Positions 18,115 to 28,500 are shown, counted from the stretch's first letter. The stretch: DNA of 60,779 bases from Candidatus Poseidoniaceae archaeon (GCA_029250345.1 JAQXFL010000016.1:1-60779), one strand, 5' to 3'. Numbers and translations: made by a program. The notes: generated by a model not told the origin, from the letters alone.

Positions 18115-20640
18115 ATGTCTGTTCAACCGAAGCCAGGTGTGCAAGAACGAATACTTCTGCACCTTCTTGATTATTCAGATTTCAAGAACAGTGTCGAAGT
18201 CCCTTTTGCCCTCTCCCAAATGGGGATTGCTAACGCTGTGGCGATTGCTCGTTCGAACGTGCCTCGAGCAATTGCTGGACTCAAAGACCAAGGTTTGCTA
18301 ATCGAACGTCAAGCACACGTCACCGGTGTATCTCGTAAGCGTAAAGCGTACTTTCTCACCGACCCTGGCATGAATGTCTCTGAGGATACATGGGAAAGGC
18401 TTCGACACTTCCAACTGCGTAGTATCATGGATGATGGAGCAATAATCAACTCCACTCTTGGAGAAATCAATGACCACCTGGAATTTTCTATGCGACCGGT
18501 TGACATCATTCGTTATATGGATGACAACTGTGTTTTGGATACTCGGACACTCTCGGCCGATTTGGTCGAGCGTGATTTATCCAAACATGTGGAGAAGCAA
18601 TTGGTGACCTCACTTGGGGATTTGCCACGATTGCGGCACTTTTACGGTAGAGAAAAAGAACTCGACAATATGGCAAATCTGATTGATGCACGCGCTACAA
18701 CACTGCTTATCCCGGGTATCGCAGGAATTGGCAAAACGACAATCGCTTCCAAGTTAATTGAGCGGTTTATGCACCGGCGCAATCTGCTGTATCACAGATG
18801 TCAGGACTGGGAAGGTTCCCGCTCGTTCTTTGAGTCGATTGCGGATTGGTTGGCCAATATAGGTGATTCAACCTTTGCTGATTACCTTGCTGCCACACCG
18901 GTACCACAACCTGCTGACGCAGCACGCCTCTTGGTTGACTCACTTGAGGGAACTCCGAGTTTGATTGTCATCGATGACTTTCACAAAGTGGCTGACACAA
19001 CCCTCCACCAGACCTTCCAGGCCATGTCACTGGCGCTGCTTGGTAGTGAAGAGGAAATCGGCCTCGTAATTTTCTCCCGTTCGTTCAAGCCCGTTGTTCC
19101 TACAAAGGATGCTGAAGGGCGTATTGCGAGTTTGGTTCTACCTCTTGATGGACTTGATTCCGACGCTGGCCGTCAATTACTCAGTAGTTTTGAGAACCTC
19201 GGCGATGAGCAGTGGCTTCACATTCACGGCTTATCACGCGGCCATCCACTCGTTTTGGAATTAATTAATCGAGGTGCTTCTGCAGGCGCTTTCCACGAAA
19301 CCTTGGAGAACTACGTCACCGTTGAAATCTTCTCGAAATTGAGTGCAGAACAGAAGCGAGTATTGTCAGCTTTGGCTATTTATCGAGAACCAGTGGATCT
19401 GTCTGCACTTGCAGAACAAGGACTTGACACTGATGAACTTGATTCTCTTGTCGAACAAGGATTAGCCCGCCAAGGTGATGTTGATTTTTACGATGTTCAC
19501 GATTTGATTCGAGAGTTCTTGGTCCGCAGTCTCGACGAAAGTACCAAGCAGGATTTCCATGCGAAGTGCTGCAACTGGTATGAAAAGCAAACTTCAGCGC
19601 CGGCAATATTGATTGAGCACATATACCACCTTATCCGTTCTGGAAAGAGTGAGGAGGCGGCAGTCCTCATTGCTGAGCAAGGCCGAAACTTGATTGCTCA
19701 AGGCCATATGGAACTTCTTGGGTTGATGGAAGGCCTGACCATGGAAGACATTGGCAATTCAATATGTATGCGTGTACGACAATTGCACGGTGAATTATTG
19801 GTCCTTCTCGGGCGGTTTGCAGAAGCAGAGACCGTCTTTGTCTCCATTTCTCAACTTGACCCCCAATCCAAAGCGGTTCGGTTGAATGCTGAAGTTCACT
19901 CCGCTCTCGCTGATCTTGCACTCAAGCAGGGTGATGCTGACAAAGCACTTGGCATGCACCGTGAAGCATTGGAGAAGTTCATTGAATGTGGAGATGCAAA
20001 AGGAGCAGCCCGTTCATACAACAACACGGGATACTTACTACGCCGTAAAAATGATGTCTCGAAGGCTCTCGAAGCGTATGGGGAAGTTGAGAAAATTCTC
20101 AGTGAATCCGATGGTGTCGAACTCATCGGGACCCAACTGACCCTTGCTCGTGCTTTCCTTGAGTTGAATGAGATTGACCGTGCACGTGACCATGCTCTCC
20201 AAGCTTTCGAAGTTTCCGACGATGGAAGTGATGTCCTGCTTCACGCTCGTGCACAAGCCGTTCTTGGTCGATACTACGCAAAGGTTGGAGATGCCGATGT
20301 TGCATCGCACCACTACACCACGGCCCTTGAAACGATGAGCGTTGCTGGAGATTTGCTTTCACTGGTGGAAATTACCATCCTTCTTGGAGAAGTTCTGCAA
20401 GATGCTGGACGAGCTGAGGATGCGATGGAACACTATCGTGAGGCTCTTGTCATCGCAGAGGCGAACGATTTGCGCATGCAAATTGGGGAACTGCTTTCTC
20501 GCCTTGGAGGTGTCGCTCCAGATAAGCGTCGAAGGATGGAATATCTGCAAAGAGCGCTCGCTGTATTCCGCGAACTGGGTGCAAAGTCGAGAATGCGTGA
20601 TGTCCAAGCTCAAGTCCATGCAGCGGTTATGGGTCGCTGA
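18115..20640 (+). CDS. Winged-helix / STAND-type ATPase / TPR regulator
   Basis: This 841-residue cytoplasmic protein has three parts. Residues about 8-88 look like a winged-helix DNA-binding domain (VPRAIAGLKDQGLLIERQ, then a KRKAYFLTDPG wing). An NB-ARC/STAND-like NTPase follows, with Walker A GIAGIGKTT (201-209, K207) and Walker B LIVIDDFHKV (D287, D288). The C-terminal 300 or so residues are TPR-like helical pairs (ARSYNNTGYLLRRKNDVSKALEAYGE is one region). Such proteins usually act as signal-gated transcription switches; that role is inferred. ATG 18115 has GAGGTAAGG upstream. A GTG at 18052 overlapping the previous stop would add 21 residues. It lies downstream of the beta-helix gene and ends one base from a convergent pilin-like gene. 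Confidence 0.85.
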   Translation: MSVQPKPGVQERILLHLLDYSDFKNSVEVPFALSQMGIANAVAIARSNVPRAIAGLKDQGLLIERQAHVTGVSRKRKAYFLTDPGMNVSEDTWERLRHFQLRSIMDDGAIINSTLGEINDHLEFSMRPVDIIRYMDDNCVLDTRTLSADLVERDLSKHVEKQLVTSLGDLPRLRHFYGREKELDNMANLIDARATTLLIPGIAGIGKTTIASKLIERFMHRRNLLYHRCQDWEGSRSFFESIADWLANIGDSTFADYLAATPVPQPADAARLLVDSLEGTPSLIVIDDFHKVADTTLHQTFQAMSLALLGSEEEIGLVIFSRSFKPVVPTKDAEGRIASLVLPLDGLDSDAGRQLLSSFENLGDEQWLHIHGLSRGHPLVLELINRGASAGAFHETLENYVTVEIFSKLSAEQKRVLSALAIYREPVDLSALAEQGLDTDELDSLVEQGLARQGDVDFYDVHDLIREFLVRSLDESTKQDFHAKCCNWYEKQTSAPAILIEHIYHLIRSGKSEEAAVLIAEQGRNLIAQGHMELLGLMEGLTMEDIGNSICMRVRQLHGELLVLLGRFAEAETVFVSISQLDPQSKAVRLNAEVHSALADLALKQGDADKALGMHREALEKFIECGDAKGAARSYNNTGYLLRRKNDVSKALEAYGEVEKILSESDGVELIGTQLTLARAFLELNEIDRARDHALQAFEVSDDGSDVLLHARAQAVLGRYYAKVGDADVASHHYTTALETMSVAGDLLSLVEITILLGEVLQDAGRAEDAMEHYREALVIAEANDLRMQIGELLSRLGGVAPDKRRRMEYLQRALAVFRELGAKSRMRDVQAQVHAAVMGR

Positions 20641-20641
20641 A

Positions 20642-21118
20642 TTAATCGTACGTTTGCGGTCGATCGTACTGCAATGATGTAACCCCATCCGAGTGGACAA
20701 TCCATACGGAAGTTACTCCTGCCAAGACTACTGTTCCCTCATGGGTTCCCGCACCTGTTCCTGACAGAGACACACTTGTGTCAAGCGTCCCTCCATCGTG
20801 AATCAGTTCGATTGAGGTGTCGGTGAGTTGCAATGTAATTCTTGCTTCATCCGCCTCGGTGAGTCTCCAGGTTACCTTTTCGGCATAATCGACTGCTCCC
20901 ATTCGGCTTGCTTCGTCAGCTCGTTCTACCGCTGCCGCCAAGTCATCAAGATTTGACTGAATTGCATTTTCGTTCCACCGTTCTCGAGTTGCCGTTTCTA
21001 TTTGATATGCCCAAATACTGAATGTTGTGAGCAACAGCACTCCGAGCAGGAACGTGAATATGTAGCCGAGTTCAGTCGCAGCTGCTTGTTCATCTCGGCG
21101 AAGTTGATTTTTGTTCAT
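20642..21118 (-). CDS. Small pilin-like membrane protein (third gene of pilin-like operon)
   Basis: The 158-residue product begins MNKNQLRRDEQAAATELGY, a charged type IV pilin-like leader. One hydrophobic helix at about 17-40 (FTFLLGVLLLTTFSIW) follows, then a predicted extracellular domain of about 115 residues. The RRDEQA/ATELG segment looks like a class III signal peptide that an archaeal prepilin peptidase could cut. ATG 21118 overlaps the stop of the preceding gene as ATGA, indicating translational coupling; the longer upstream start at 21196 is unlikely. It resembles haloarchaeal pilin-like proteins of the DUF7266 kind from memory, unverified. It could be a minor pilin or the base of an adhesive fibre. 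Confidence 0.7.
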   Translation of the reverse strand: MNKNQLRRDEQAAATELGYIFTFLLGVLLLTTFSIWAYQIETATRERWNENAIQSNLDDLAAAVERADEASRMGAVDYAEKVTWRLTEADEARITLQLTDTSIELIHDGGTLDTSVSLSGTGAGTHEGTVVLAGVTSVWIVHSDGVTSLQYDRPQTYD

Positions 21119-23325
21119 GAGACCGCCTCCGTCATGTGTGCATTGAGTGCAGCCATTTGAAGCGTAAATTGTATTGGTTCTCCATTGGTGTGCCAAACGG
21201 CTTCTGAAGTACCATATGAGGGGTCAGGTACCCATCCGACATAATCGGTGAGTAGGTCGATACGTCCAGGATAAATGGTCCAGTCTTCACTTGCTTCAAG
21301 ACCGTCCGCAGATGATTCTGCAATGGCTACTCCGTAAGGTTTCGACCATCCTCTTCTGACCTCATAGGCAGTGGCAGATGCCAAAGAAGAACGGTCAACA
21401 AGTTCGATGTCGAGATTCATTTTTCCAGCACCACTTACGCTGTCTGCAGTTGGATGGAGCGACGGTATCGTTGCTGCAAACCGTGGTCCAGGACCTCCAC
21501 GGTCAGACGGTGAAACAACGATGTAGGGCTCAAATTCCGGATGGTTGGTGACGACAGCACCACCTGCATAAGCCACTTCCATTCCAACGATTGAGGATTG
21601 GAACTCATAACTCAGCCGGGAGAGATGGAAACCCCATACCGTGCCGAGTGTGGCATGACTTGATGCTCCGTTTTCGCCAATAAGACTGATCTGCATACTT
21701 GCAGGGTGTGTTCCTGCCTTCCACGCATTCTTGAGGTCAACTTGGCTTCTTCCACTCATTGATTGCCATGGGAGTGTGGAACTAATCCATCCACTTGCTT
21801 GAACATTAATTGGTAAGCAACGTTGAGCACCGTCATGCATCGCTTGGACAAGACCTTCTTGTCCTCGAATAGAATAAACACGCAATGAATCGCCGTCGCT
21901 CACATTGATTTGAGTTATGCCTTGTTCAAGTTCAACTGTGTTGTGATTCACATTTTCAAGGAATGTACCGTTCGCTACGGTGCTACCGGTCATGTTCCAT
22001 TCAGTGTAGTACCCAGCATGGGTTATGTGGAGTTTATGAACTCCGGATTGAGTGTTGTGGAATGTGTGCAACTGACCAGAAAGTGCTCCCGTGTCATCTG
22101 CTGGTTCGACTTGCAGCCCAGAACCGCTTGAATTCTTTCTCCATGTGACGAAGATGTCGCCGTTTGCATCAAGAATCGGCGCCCCCTCTATATCGGCAGG
22201 GGGCCATGAGAAAGATGTACTCTGGTTTGCTGCAATCGAGAGTCCCCCGCCTCTCCACGTCACAGTCACGCTGTCTGTGCTTGGGTTTGAGAACACGAGT
22301 TCCCCGTCGAGTGAAGGGGTGATGAAGGAGTGGCCGAGATATTGACCATCAGTACTGGGCAACGCCATTTGGCCGGTCGTAGAGTTCGTGTTGGTCTGCA
22401 GAATCAGTCTTGATGGAGAACTGGTCGAGATGTGGACCACTTCTGGCGAGGATATGCTCAACTGGTGTGTGAAGTCAACACCTACTCGGTTTTGATTGGA
22501 TGGTAATGCATAGAATGTGTTCGTGGAATCGTTTTGAATCGTGATTTGATTTGCAGTTTCACTGAGAATTTGAATTTGGTTCTCGCCAGCAGGGAGCGGG
22601 ATTGACCATGAACTTCCAGTCGAGTCAACGGGGTTTGGGTCGTTGGATTGCATCATTGTCGTACCTCCACTTCCGACCGAGAGAAGCAGATGCAATTGGT
22701 GGGAGGAGTGAATGACTGTTTCACCAAGTTCACTCATGTCCAGAACACGCATGCCATCGACCATCAATTTCAGTTCCGACAACGTTTCGCTGCCATTTAC
22801 TATTTCCACATCGATCGGTCCGAGCGGCAGGGCAAGTCCTGGCGATGCTGTAAGTAGGACCTCATCGACCCATTCAGGGATTGTGAATATGTACGGGTTC
22901 GCAGGGCCAAGTCGCAAATCATCGATACAAACTGCGGTATTCATTGATTCAGGGTGTCGGATTCGCAGTTCGTCGTCGTAGTCGAGAGCGCCTTGGACGC
23001 GGAACGAGGTATCATCAGCCCAAGTTGCCGAATACCACATGCTGCTCTGCATCATGTTCCAATTGAGCGTTCCGTCAACGGGAATGAGACGAATCTCTGT
23101 CGAGTCGCCGGGCATGCCTGTTTCACTCAATGCCGCAGTTTGGTGCGCCAACAGAGTCATTTGAGACGACATGTCGTGTCGTTCGATTGAACCTTCCAGT
23201 TCCTCGATTACCGGGATCATGGAGACCATCATCATGGCAATAATCGACAGTACGCCACCGAACAGGAGAACAGTTGCCACGGCTGCTGACACCGCATCTT
23301 CATCTCGTTGGAGCATGGATTTCAT
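21115..23325 (-). CDS. Large pilin-like surface protein (second gene of pilin-like operon)
   Basis: The 736-residue product has the N-terminus MKSMLQRDEDAVSAAVATVL, a short charged leader followed by a helix at about 13-37. This resembles a prepilin whose mature end polymerises through the hydrophobic helix. The remainder is beta-rich and probably extracellular. It contains GDSTEIRL after a conserved-looking ALSETGMP segment, as in haloarchaeal DUF7289-like proteins (my recollection, not searched). Its start overlaps the stop of the 361-residue gene and its stop overlaps the start of the 158-residue gene, both as ATGA, so the three genes form one operon. At this size it is far larger than a standard pilin and may be a tip or adhesin subunit. 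Confidence 0.72.
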   Translation of the reverse strand: MKSMLQRDEDAVSAAVATVLLFGGVLSIIAMMMVSMIPVIEELEGSIERHDMSSQMTLLAHQTAALSETGMPGDSTEIRLIPVDGTLNWNMMQSSMWYSATWADDTSFRVQGALDYDDELRIRHPESMNTAVCIDDLRLGPANPYIFTIPEWVDEVLLTASPGLALPLGPIDVEIVNGSETLSELKLMVDGMRVLDMSELGETVIHSSHQLHLLLSVGSGGTTMMQSNDPNPVDSTGSSWSIPLPAGENQIQILSETANQITIQNDSTNTFYALPSNQNRVGVDFTHQLSISSPEVVHISTSSPSRLILQTNTNSTTGQMALPSTDGQYLGHSFITPSLDGELVFSNPSTDSVTVTWRGGGLSIAANQSTSFSWPPADIEGAPILDANGDIFVTWRKNSSGSGLQVEPADDTGALSGQLHTFHNTQSGVHKLHITHAGYYTEWNMTGSTVANGTFLENVNHNTVELEQGITQINVSDGDSLRVYSIRGQEGLVQAMHDGAQRCLPINVQASGWISSTLPWQSMSGRSQVDLKNAWKAGTHPASMQISLIGENGASSHATLGTVWGFHLSRLSYEFQSSIVGMEVAYAGGAVVTNHPEFEPYIVVSPSDRGGPGPRFAATIPSLHPTADSVSGAGKMNLDIELVDRSSLASATAYEVRRGWSKPYGVAIAESSADGLEASEDWTIYPGRIDLLTDYVGWVPDPSYGTSEAVWHTNGEPIQFTLQMAALNAHMTEAVS

Positions 23326-24407
23326 CGTGAAACCTCCACACGCTTGACATCGACTTCGAGTATAAGCTGATTTTCTTGCGACTCGACAGTAAAGCCATCG
23401 GCGCCACTTGCTCGAAGATACGGTGCGTATCCAGTGAATGTGTCAAGTGTTCCAGACGCTCGGTTCAGCGTGTGGTCTTCCAACATCTTGTCGTGGTATT
23501 GCGGTGTAATGACGTCATTGAGCGCATTTTCAACCGTGAATCGGAGGTGGTAGGCATTGCCAGTGAACAACGTCATCGGGCCGAGTGAAACCATGTCCAT
23601 GCCGATATTTTCTCCGGAGCCAATCGAGCCGTTAATGGTGACATCAGTGAGGACAATGGACAAACGTAATTCACCGGTTACCAGCGTGTCGAGTTCGATG
23701 TTTGGGAATTGGGATACTTTCCAAGGTTCATTCGGGAATCTTTCAGCCCGAGCGTCGTTCACCAGAGCAATTTCATGTTCTCCGAGTCCAAGTGAGGTTG
23801 AAATTTGAATGCCGGAAACGATGTACGATACGCTCGTGTGCAGGGCTCGTTCGTCTGCATCGAACACAGTGACCGTCATCCAGTGGTCTTGAGAGGATTG
23901 ATGCTCAATCACAACTTCATTGAATGAACCACTGAATGCATGAGATTCGATCCCCATTGGGCTTTCGATTGTTACGCTTCGAGCAGTTTCATTGATGGCT
24001 GTAATGCCAATTGCTGAGTTGTTGATGTTACGAACAGTGATCCGATCATCGGGAGTTAAGTCAGCAGCTATCGTCCATGTTTCAACTTTGATGACTGGTT
24101 GGACCATTGTCGACTTGAGTGCCAATGTGTGTCGGATGCCTGTGCCTTCTGGTGCGCTTCCAGCCACATCGATTCTGTCTTCAAACCGGTCTGCAATTCC
24201 GTTCGCACTGTTCCAGTTTGTGTTGTCTTCGAAATCTGAAATGTAGGGGCTAAGGAAAATCCACACCCCTCCCATAATTGTGACGACCATAGCCAGCATC
24301 ATCACGACACCGAGAACCTCGCTGACAGCCCTTTGGTCTCGGCGAAGAGACGGGCGAAGTACAGTGGGGTGGTGTGCGTTCACAGACATCAGAACCTTTG
24401 GTATCAT
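23322..24407 (-). CDS. Archaeal type IV pilin-like protein (first gene of pilin-like operon)
   Basis: The 361-residue product carries LRRDQRAVSEVLGVVMMLAM, the hallmark of archaeal pilins (Pilin_N, PF07790): basic residues, a short polar cut-site region, then a conserved hydrophobic helix (about residues 34-52). PibD-type cleavage is expected near RA-VSEV. The rest is a beta-rich extracellular domain. The start is either ATG 24407 or ATG 24389 (MSVNAHHPTVL); both give an acceptable leader. It heads the operon and follows a strong GC hairpin. No pilus ATPase or platform protein (PilB/PilC type) is in the window, so assembly would need genes elsewhere. Confidence 0.8.
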   Translation of the reverse strand: MIPKVLMSVNAHHPTVLRPSLRRDQRAVSEVLGVVMMLAMVVTIMGGVWIFLSPYISDFEDNTNWNSANGIADRFEDRIDVAGSAPEGTGIRHTLALKSTMVQPVIKVETWTIAADLTPDDRITVRNINNSAIGITAINETARSVTIESPMGIESHAFSGSFNEVVIEHQSSQDHWMTVTVFDADERALHTSVSYIVSGIQISTSLGLGEHEIALVNDARAERFPNEPWKVSQFPNIELDTLVTGELRLSIVLTDVTINGSIGSGENIGMDMVSLGPMTLFTGNAYHLRFTVENALNDVITPQYHDKMLEDHTLNRASGTLDTFTGYAPYLRASGADGFTVESQENQLILEVDVKRVEVSR

Positions 24408-24424
24408 TTAGCCATTGACCTTAG

Positions 24425-24444
24425 CACCCCCCCTAAGGGGGGTG
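24425..24444. terminator. Perfect GC-rich hairpin between the metallo-beta-lactamase-fold gene and the pilin-like operon
   Basis: CACCCCCC (24425-24432) pairs perfectly with GGGGGGTG (24437-24444) around the loop CTAA. It lies 11 bases past the stop of the 24455-25273 gene and 17 bases before ATG 24407, both on the minus strand. No T-run follows on either strand, so it is not a classical intrinsic terminator. It may separate the two units, stabilise a 3-prime end, or act as an operator. Confidence 0.45.
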
Positions 24445-24454
24445 ATTTGGGTGA

Positions 24455-25273
24455 TTAGCTCTTCTTCGGGCGGAGGTCCGACGCTTCAGGTTGTTCCACC
24501 GTTCGGCCAATGTAATGGGAATTTTCAGGGCCATCTTGGAGCGAGATTGTGATGTCTCCGCTAAACACTTCATCAATGTGATACAAGACCGTTGACTCGG
24601 CCAAGTGTGGTTGATTGTTTTTTTCTGAAAGGTGAGTCAAAGAAATACTGCGTGTAGCAGGTGTACAAACTTGAGCCAAGAATTGGCCGGTTTGGTCGTT
24701 GGATAAGTGGCCTCCCCGTCCACTGATGCGATCTTTCAGCGAGAAAGGATACGGTCCGTTCATCAAACGGTTGTAGTCGTAATTTGCTTCAATCGCAATG
24801 TGTTCACATCCTCGAACGTGGGTGATTAATTCATCCGTCCATGAACCCAAATCTGTGATGACTGCTGCCCTTTGTCCGTTGTGGCTGGCAACAAAGGCGA
24901 CGTTATCTGCTCCCGAATGTGGGACTGGCACCGGAAGGACCGAGAGGTCGTCGCTGACTTGAATTAAATCTAAAGAATCAAAATAGTGTGTCAATTCGGT
25001 TTGGAGGCCCAATTCTTCGGCCGTCCGGTGGTTTGCTTGAACCTTCATCTTCCAACGTTTTTGGGCGACCAGTGCGCCACCGCCATGGTCGCCGTGATGG
25101 TGACTCACAAAGATGTAATCAATTTCAGTCGGGTGGATGTTGAGTCGAGCAAGTCGCTTCTCTAATTGTGCTCCGCTGAATCCCTGATCGATGAGGACTT
25201 TCGCCTGTTCGGTCTCAAGCAAAGTGGCGTTTCCGCGACTGCCTGTTCCGAGGTGGGTCAGTACCATTGTCAT
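24455..25273 (-). CDS. Metallo-beta-lactamase-fold hydrolase, YycJ/WalJ-like
   Basis: The 272-residue protein begins LTHLGTGSRGNATLLE, matching the SGSxGNATL opening of the YycJ/WalJ group of metallo-beta-lactamase-fold enzymes. The metal motif HxHxDH is present as HHHGDH (H58, H60, D62, H63) followed by GGG. Further ligand histidines are plausible at VPHSGAD and at SLTHLSEKN. Bacterial members have nuclease activity or act on cyclic phosphates; the archaeal substrate is not evident here, so a phosphodiesterase or nuclease role is only inferred. ATG 25273 has no strong ribosome site. It is separated from the pilin-like operon by the GC hairpin and is divergent from the 1917-residue secreted protein. 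Confidence 0.85.
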   Translation of the reverse strand: MTMVLTHLGTGSRGNATLLETEQAKVLIDQGFSGAQLEKRLARLNIHPTEIDYIFVSHHHGDHGGGALVAQKRWKMKVQANHRTAEELGLQTELTHYFDSLDLIQVSDDLSVLPVPVPHSGADNVAFVASHNGQRAAVITDLGSWTDELITHVRGCEHIAIEANYDYNRLMNGPYPFSLKDRISGRGGHLSNDQTGQFLAQVCTPATRSISLTHLSEKNNQPHLAESTVLYHIDEVFSGDITISLQDGPENSHYIGRTVEQPEASDLRPKKS

Positions 25274-25459
25274 CTCAATCGTATCTACTGGTCGCGAGAG
25301 GCCTTTGAAGACACCGCCTTCCCCGTTTGGAACGTTGCCCTTTCAGGCGTATCTCGATAATTCCATCGGGCGAATTAGGGGGTAATTCGATTTCATTTCA
25401 AGGTCGACAATTTCGTCTCTGTCCGAACATCGCTCCATCATCCTCATAAGTGTCTTGAG

Positions 25460-25488
25460 AAGCATACACAACTGCGAAGCGTATGCTT
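25460..25488 (+). repeat. Inverted repeat upstream of the calcium-binding repeat protein
   Basis: AAGCATAC (25460-25467) is mirrored by GTATGCTT (25481-25488), a perfect 8-base match with a 13-base spacer. It ends 17 bases before ATG 25506. It lies in the 232-base divergent gap, which otherwise shows no gene, tRNA or clear TATA box. It could be a dimeric regulator site or a 5-prime hairpin in the message. Confidence 0.4.
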
Positions 25489-25505
25489 TGTAGGCTGGTC
25501 TCCAA

Positions 25506-28500
25506 ATGCGACGAAGTATAACCACTCTTCTAACAACGCTTGCTGTTGTGGCAAGTCTGCTTTTTATGTCTCAATTTCCGGCTGTATCATCGGTGTCGAA
25601 TCTTCACCCGGACACGACGGATGGTTCCAAACCGCCGACCACGGATTCCGATGGGGATAAGATTCCAGATGTTCACGAAAATCTATTCTCTGAATGGATG
25701 AATTGGACCGCCGTGGACGGCCGTGCAGTCGTCATTGAAGGAATGGATAGCAATGACGCATCAGACGCTTTATTCGATTCTGACATGGATGGTTTGAATG
25801 CAACAGAAGAATATTGTTGGCCGTATCCCGCCAACTGTACCGCCCCAGGCTTCCCACGCGGCCTGACGGGTACAGTGGATGATGAGGGTGAACGCTCGTA
25901 TCTTGACCCTCGTATTGCAGACACCGATGGAGATGGAATGCCAGATGGGTATGAAGCCTACATGTGTGAACGTGTTGGAGGCTACAATATATTCTCCTTC
26001 AAGTACGAATGCAATACATTTGACCCACTCAATGCTTCTGATTTGTACGATGATCCGGACGAGGACGGTTTTGACGTAAACCGCGACGGAGTGTTGTCGA
26101 CCACGGAACGGTTTTCTTCACCTGAAGAATACATTTACGGCGCTCCAAGCAACCATACGAACGAACTTGACGGACTTTGGTGTTCTGCCACGTTGCCTGA
26201 AGGCTCTGTGTTTGAAAATTGGCCGTTTATTCCTACTGGAGCCAACGCAACATTCCAAAACATTCTCTCCGCATGCACTGAGAACGCCACGATGGTAATC
26301 GACGAAGACATCTGGCTCGGCACCGACCCTCTTCTTGCTGATTCTGACCGCTACCATTGGGACGGATATTCCATTCGACGTTTATTCCCGTCGTTTGGTG
26401 ACGGCATCCCCGACGGTTGGGAAGTCCACTTTGGCCTCGAGCCATTAAACAGAACCAATGCTTTACTTGACCCAGACAACGATGGATGGGACGCCAACCG
26501 TGACGGTGGTGTGTCTCCGGATGTAAGCCGAACCCTCACAGCGCTTGCGCTCGGTGAATCACTCTCCACGCTTGAGGAATATTATGTCCATGATGACAAC
26601 GGCAACTCTGTTCTTCCGGGCATGAAAACAGCCTTCCTTGGCACTCAGGATGACAGCGTTGAATATGTACCGTTGAGTTTTGATTCACCGGCAGATGAAA
26701 TGAGTCTTATCCATTACGATTTACGCGACATGGATACGGACAGTACAACGGTCTATGCAACAACTCGTTACGGGTTGACCGTCTTTGATTACGACCAGAT
26801 GGTAAGCTATGATCATTGGATGCCAGAAGGCATCGAATTGTATTCGTCCTTGTTGCTTGCTCAAGACGATCAGAACTTCGCTCTAGCTATCGCATCTAGT
26901 GCCGGCCTTGCCGTAGCACCTCTACAAGCAGACGGTGACTTGGGTCCTTTGGACACGTGGTCTTGGTCACTTTCAGAGGAGCTTTTTGCACTCACTGTAC
27001 TCGCCATTGATGGACAAAACAGTTTCGTTCTTGGATTGGGCGATGCCGGTGAAGGTTCGGTCTTCGAGATTACATCTTCTGCTGAAATCACTGACCAATT
27101 TGCTATCTCCACGGACTTAGAAACAGCTCTTCGCCAATCAAACGCCACGGTTACGCATTTGGCTCATGGCCCTGCAGGCGGTGGTGCTAACATGCTCTTT
27201 GTCGGCACCGATCGTGGATTGCTGACCGGTGAGACAACCACTGTTCGAGACGAGTTCGAAGCCAACTGGAGATTTTTCTACACGCCAGAAACCACACCTT
27301 TCCCTACTGCAATCGATGAGTTGCGTTCGCTTTCGTTAGGTATGGTAGCGAACCCTGCTGAAGTTCGAGCCATGATTCTCGATGGCCCGAATGCTGCAAA
27401 TTCACAGGTCCTGTGGTTCGGGACGCCATCCGGCGTTCACATGCTGAACTTGGTGGACAACACAATCTCCCACAGCGGTCTATTGGAGCATCCTGGTGTT
27501 GAGGGACGATATGTTCGCGAGTACAACAACATCCATTCTTTGCACACAACCGGCGACGAAGTGTTGGTTGGCTCAGTCAAAGGTATGTGGGCAATCTCTG
27601 GTGATTATTCTGCTGTCTATGGATTCCAAGAGCAAGAAACCATTTACGGCGAAATAGTGACGATTCAATCGTTGCTTATCGACGGTAATACAACCGTACT
27701 GACTGGTTCATCTCCCGGGCAATATGCAAATCTTGAACTCATCAATCCAGGAGCAAATGACTCAGATAACGATGGAATGCCTGACGGCTGGGAAGTCGCG
27801 AATGGTCTCGATCCAACCGATCCTTGGGATTCATTGTTCGATGCGGACAGCGACGGCCTTGACCTCGATCAAGCAGACGATGGGTTCCTCGAGCGGCTAT
27901 GGACGAACCTTGACGAATACAGATTTGTATCTCAATCCCTGAATGGGTATAATTCAACAAATCCGAAGGTCGGTGACACCGATGGAGATGGCTTAGGTGA
28001 TGGAAGCGAATATTTCGGCTTCTTCTATGAAACCTCTAACCTGTGGTGTCACTACACCGTCCAAATGGAATATGTTTGCGGTGATGCGGCGGGACTGGCA
28101 GCGAACGACACTTATCTTGCCTTGTCCAGCAGCGATCGTGGTACTGATCCGACAAACTTCGATAGCGATGGTGATGGAATGCCTGATGGATGGGAGATTG
28201 AACATCGCAGATGGATTGGTTCTTCGTTTACCGGAGGCAACAATTGGACACTTGACCCGAACCGTGCAGATGACGCAAATTGGGATGCAGATCGAGATGG
28301 GCTTGCAAACTTGTGTGAGTTCCAATGGTCTGTAGTCCGTAATGCTGCAGTTGATGGACTGTTGTTTGAATCGCATGGAGAGTCGATCAATTCAAGCATG
28401 GAATGGTTTGACGCTGACCCAAACAACATCGATTCTGACGGAGATTCACTACCGGATGGTTGGGAATCTGGTGGCTCGTGTACATGGGACCCTTCCAGGC

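Noticed and set aside
25274..25505. Possible tRNA or structured RNA gene in the longest gap
   Set aside because: No TPsiC-like GGTTCGAATCC box or cloverleaf was found; only the 8-base inverted repeat at 25460-25488 stands out.
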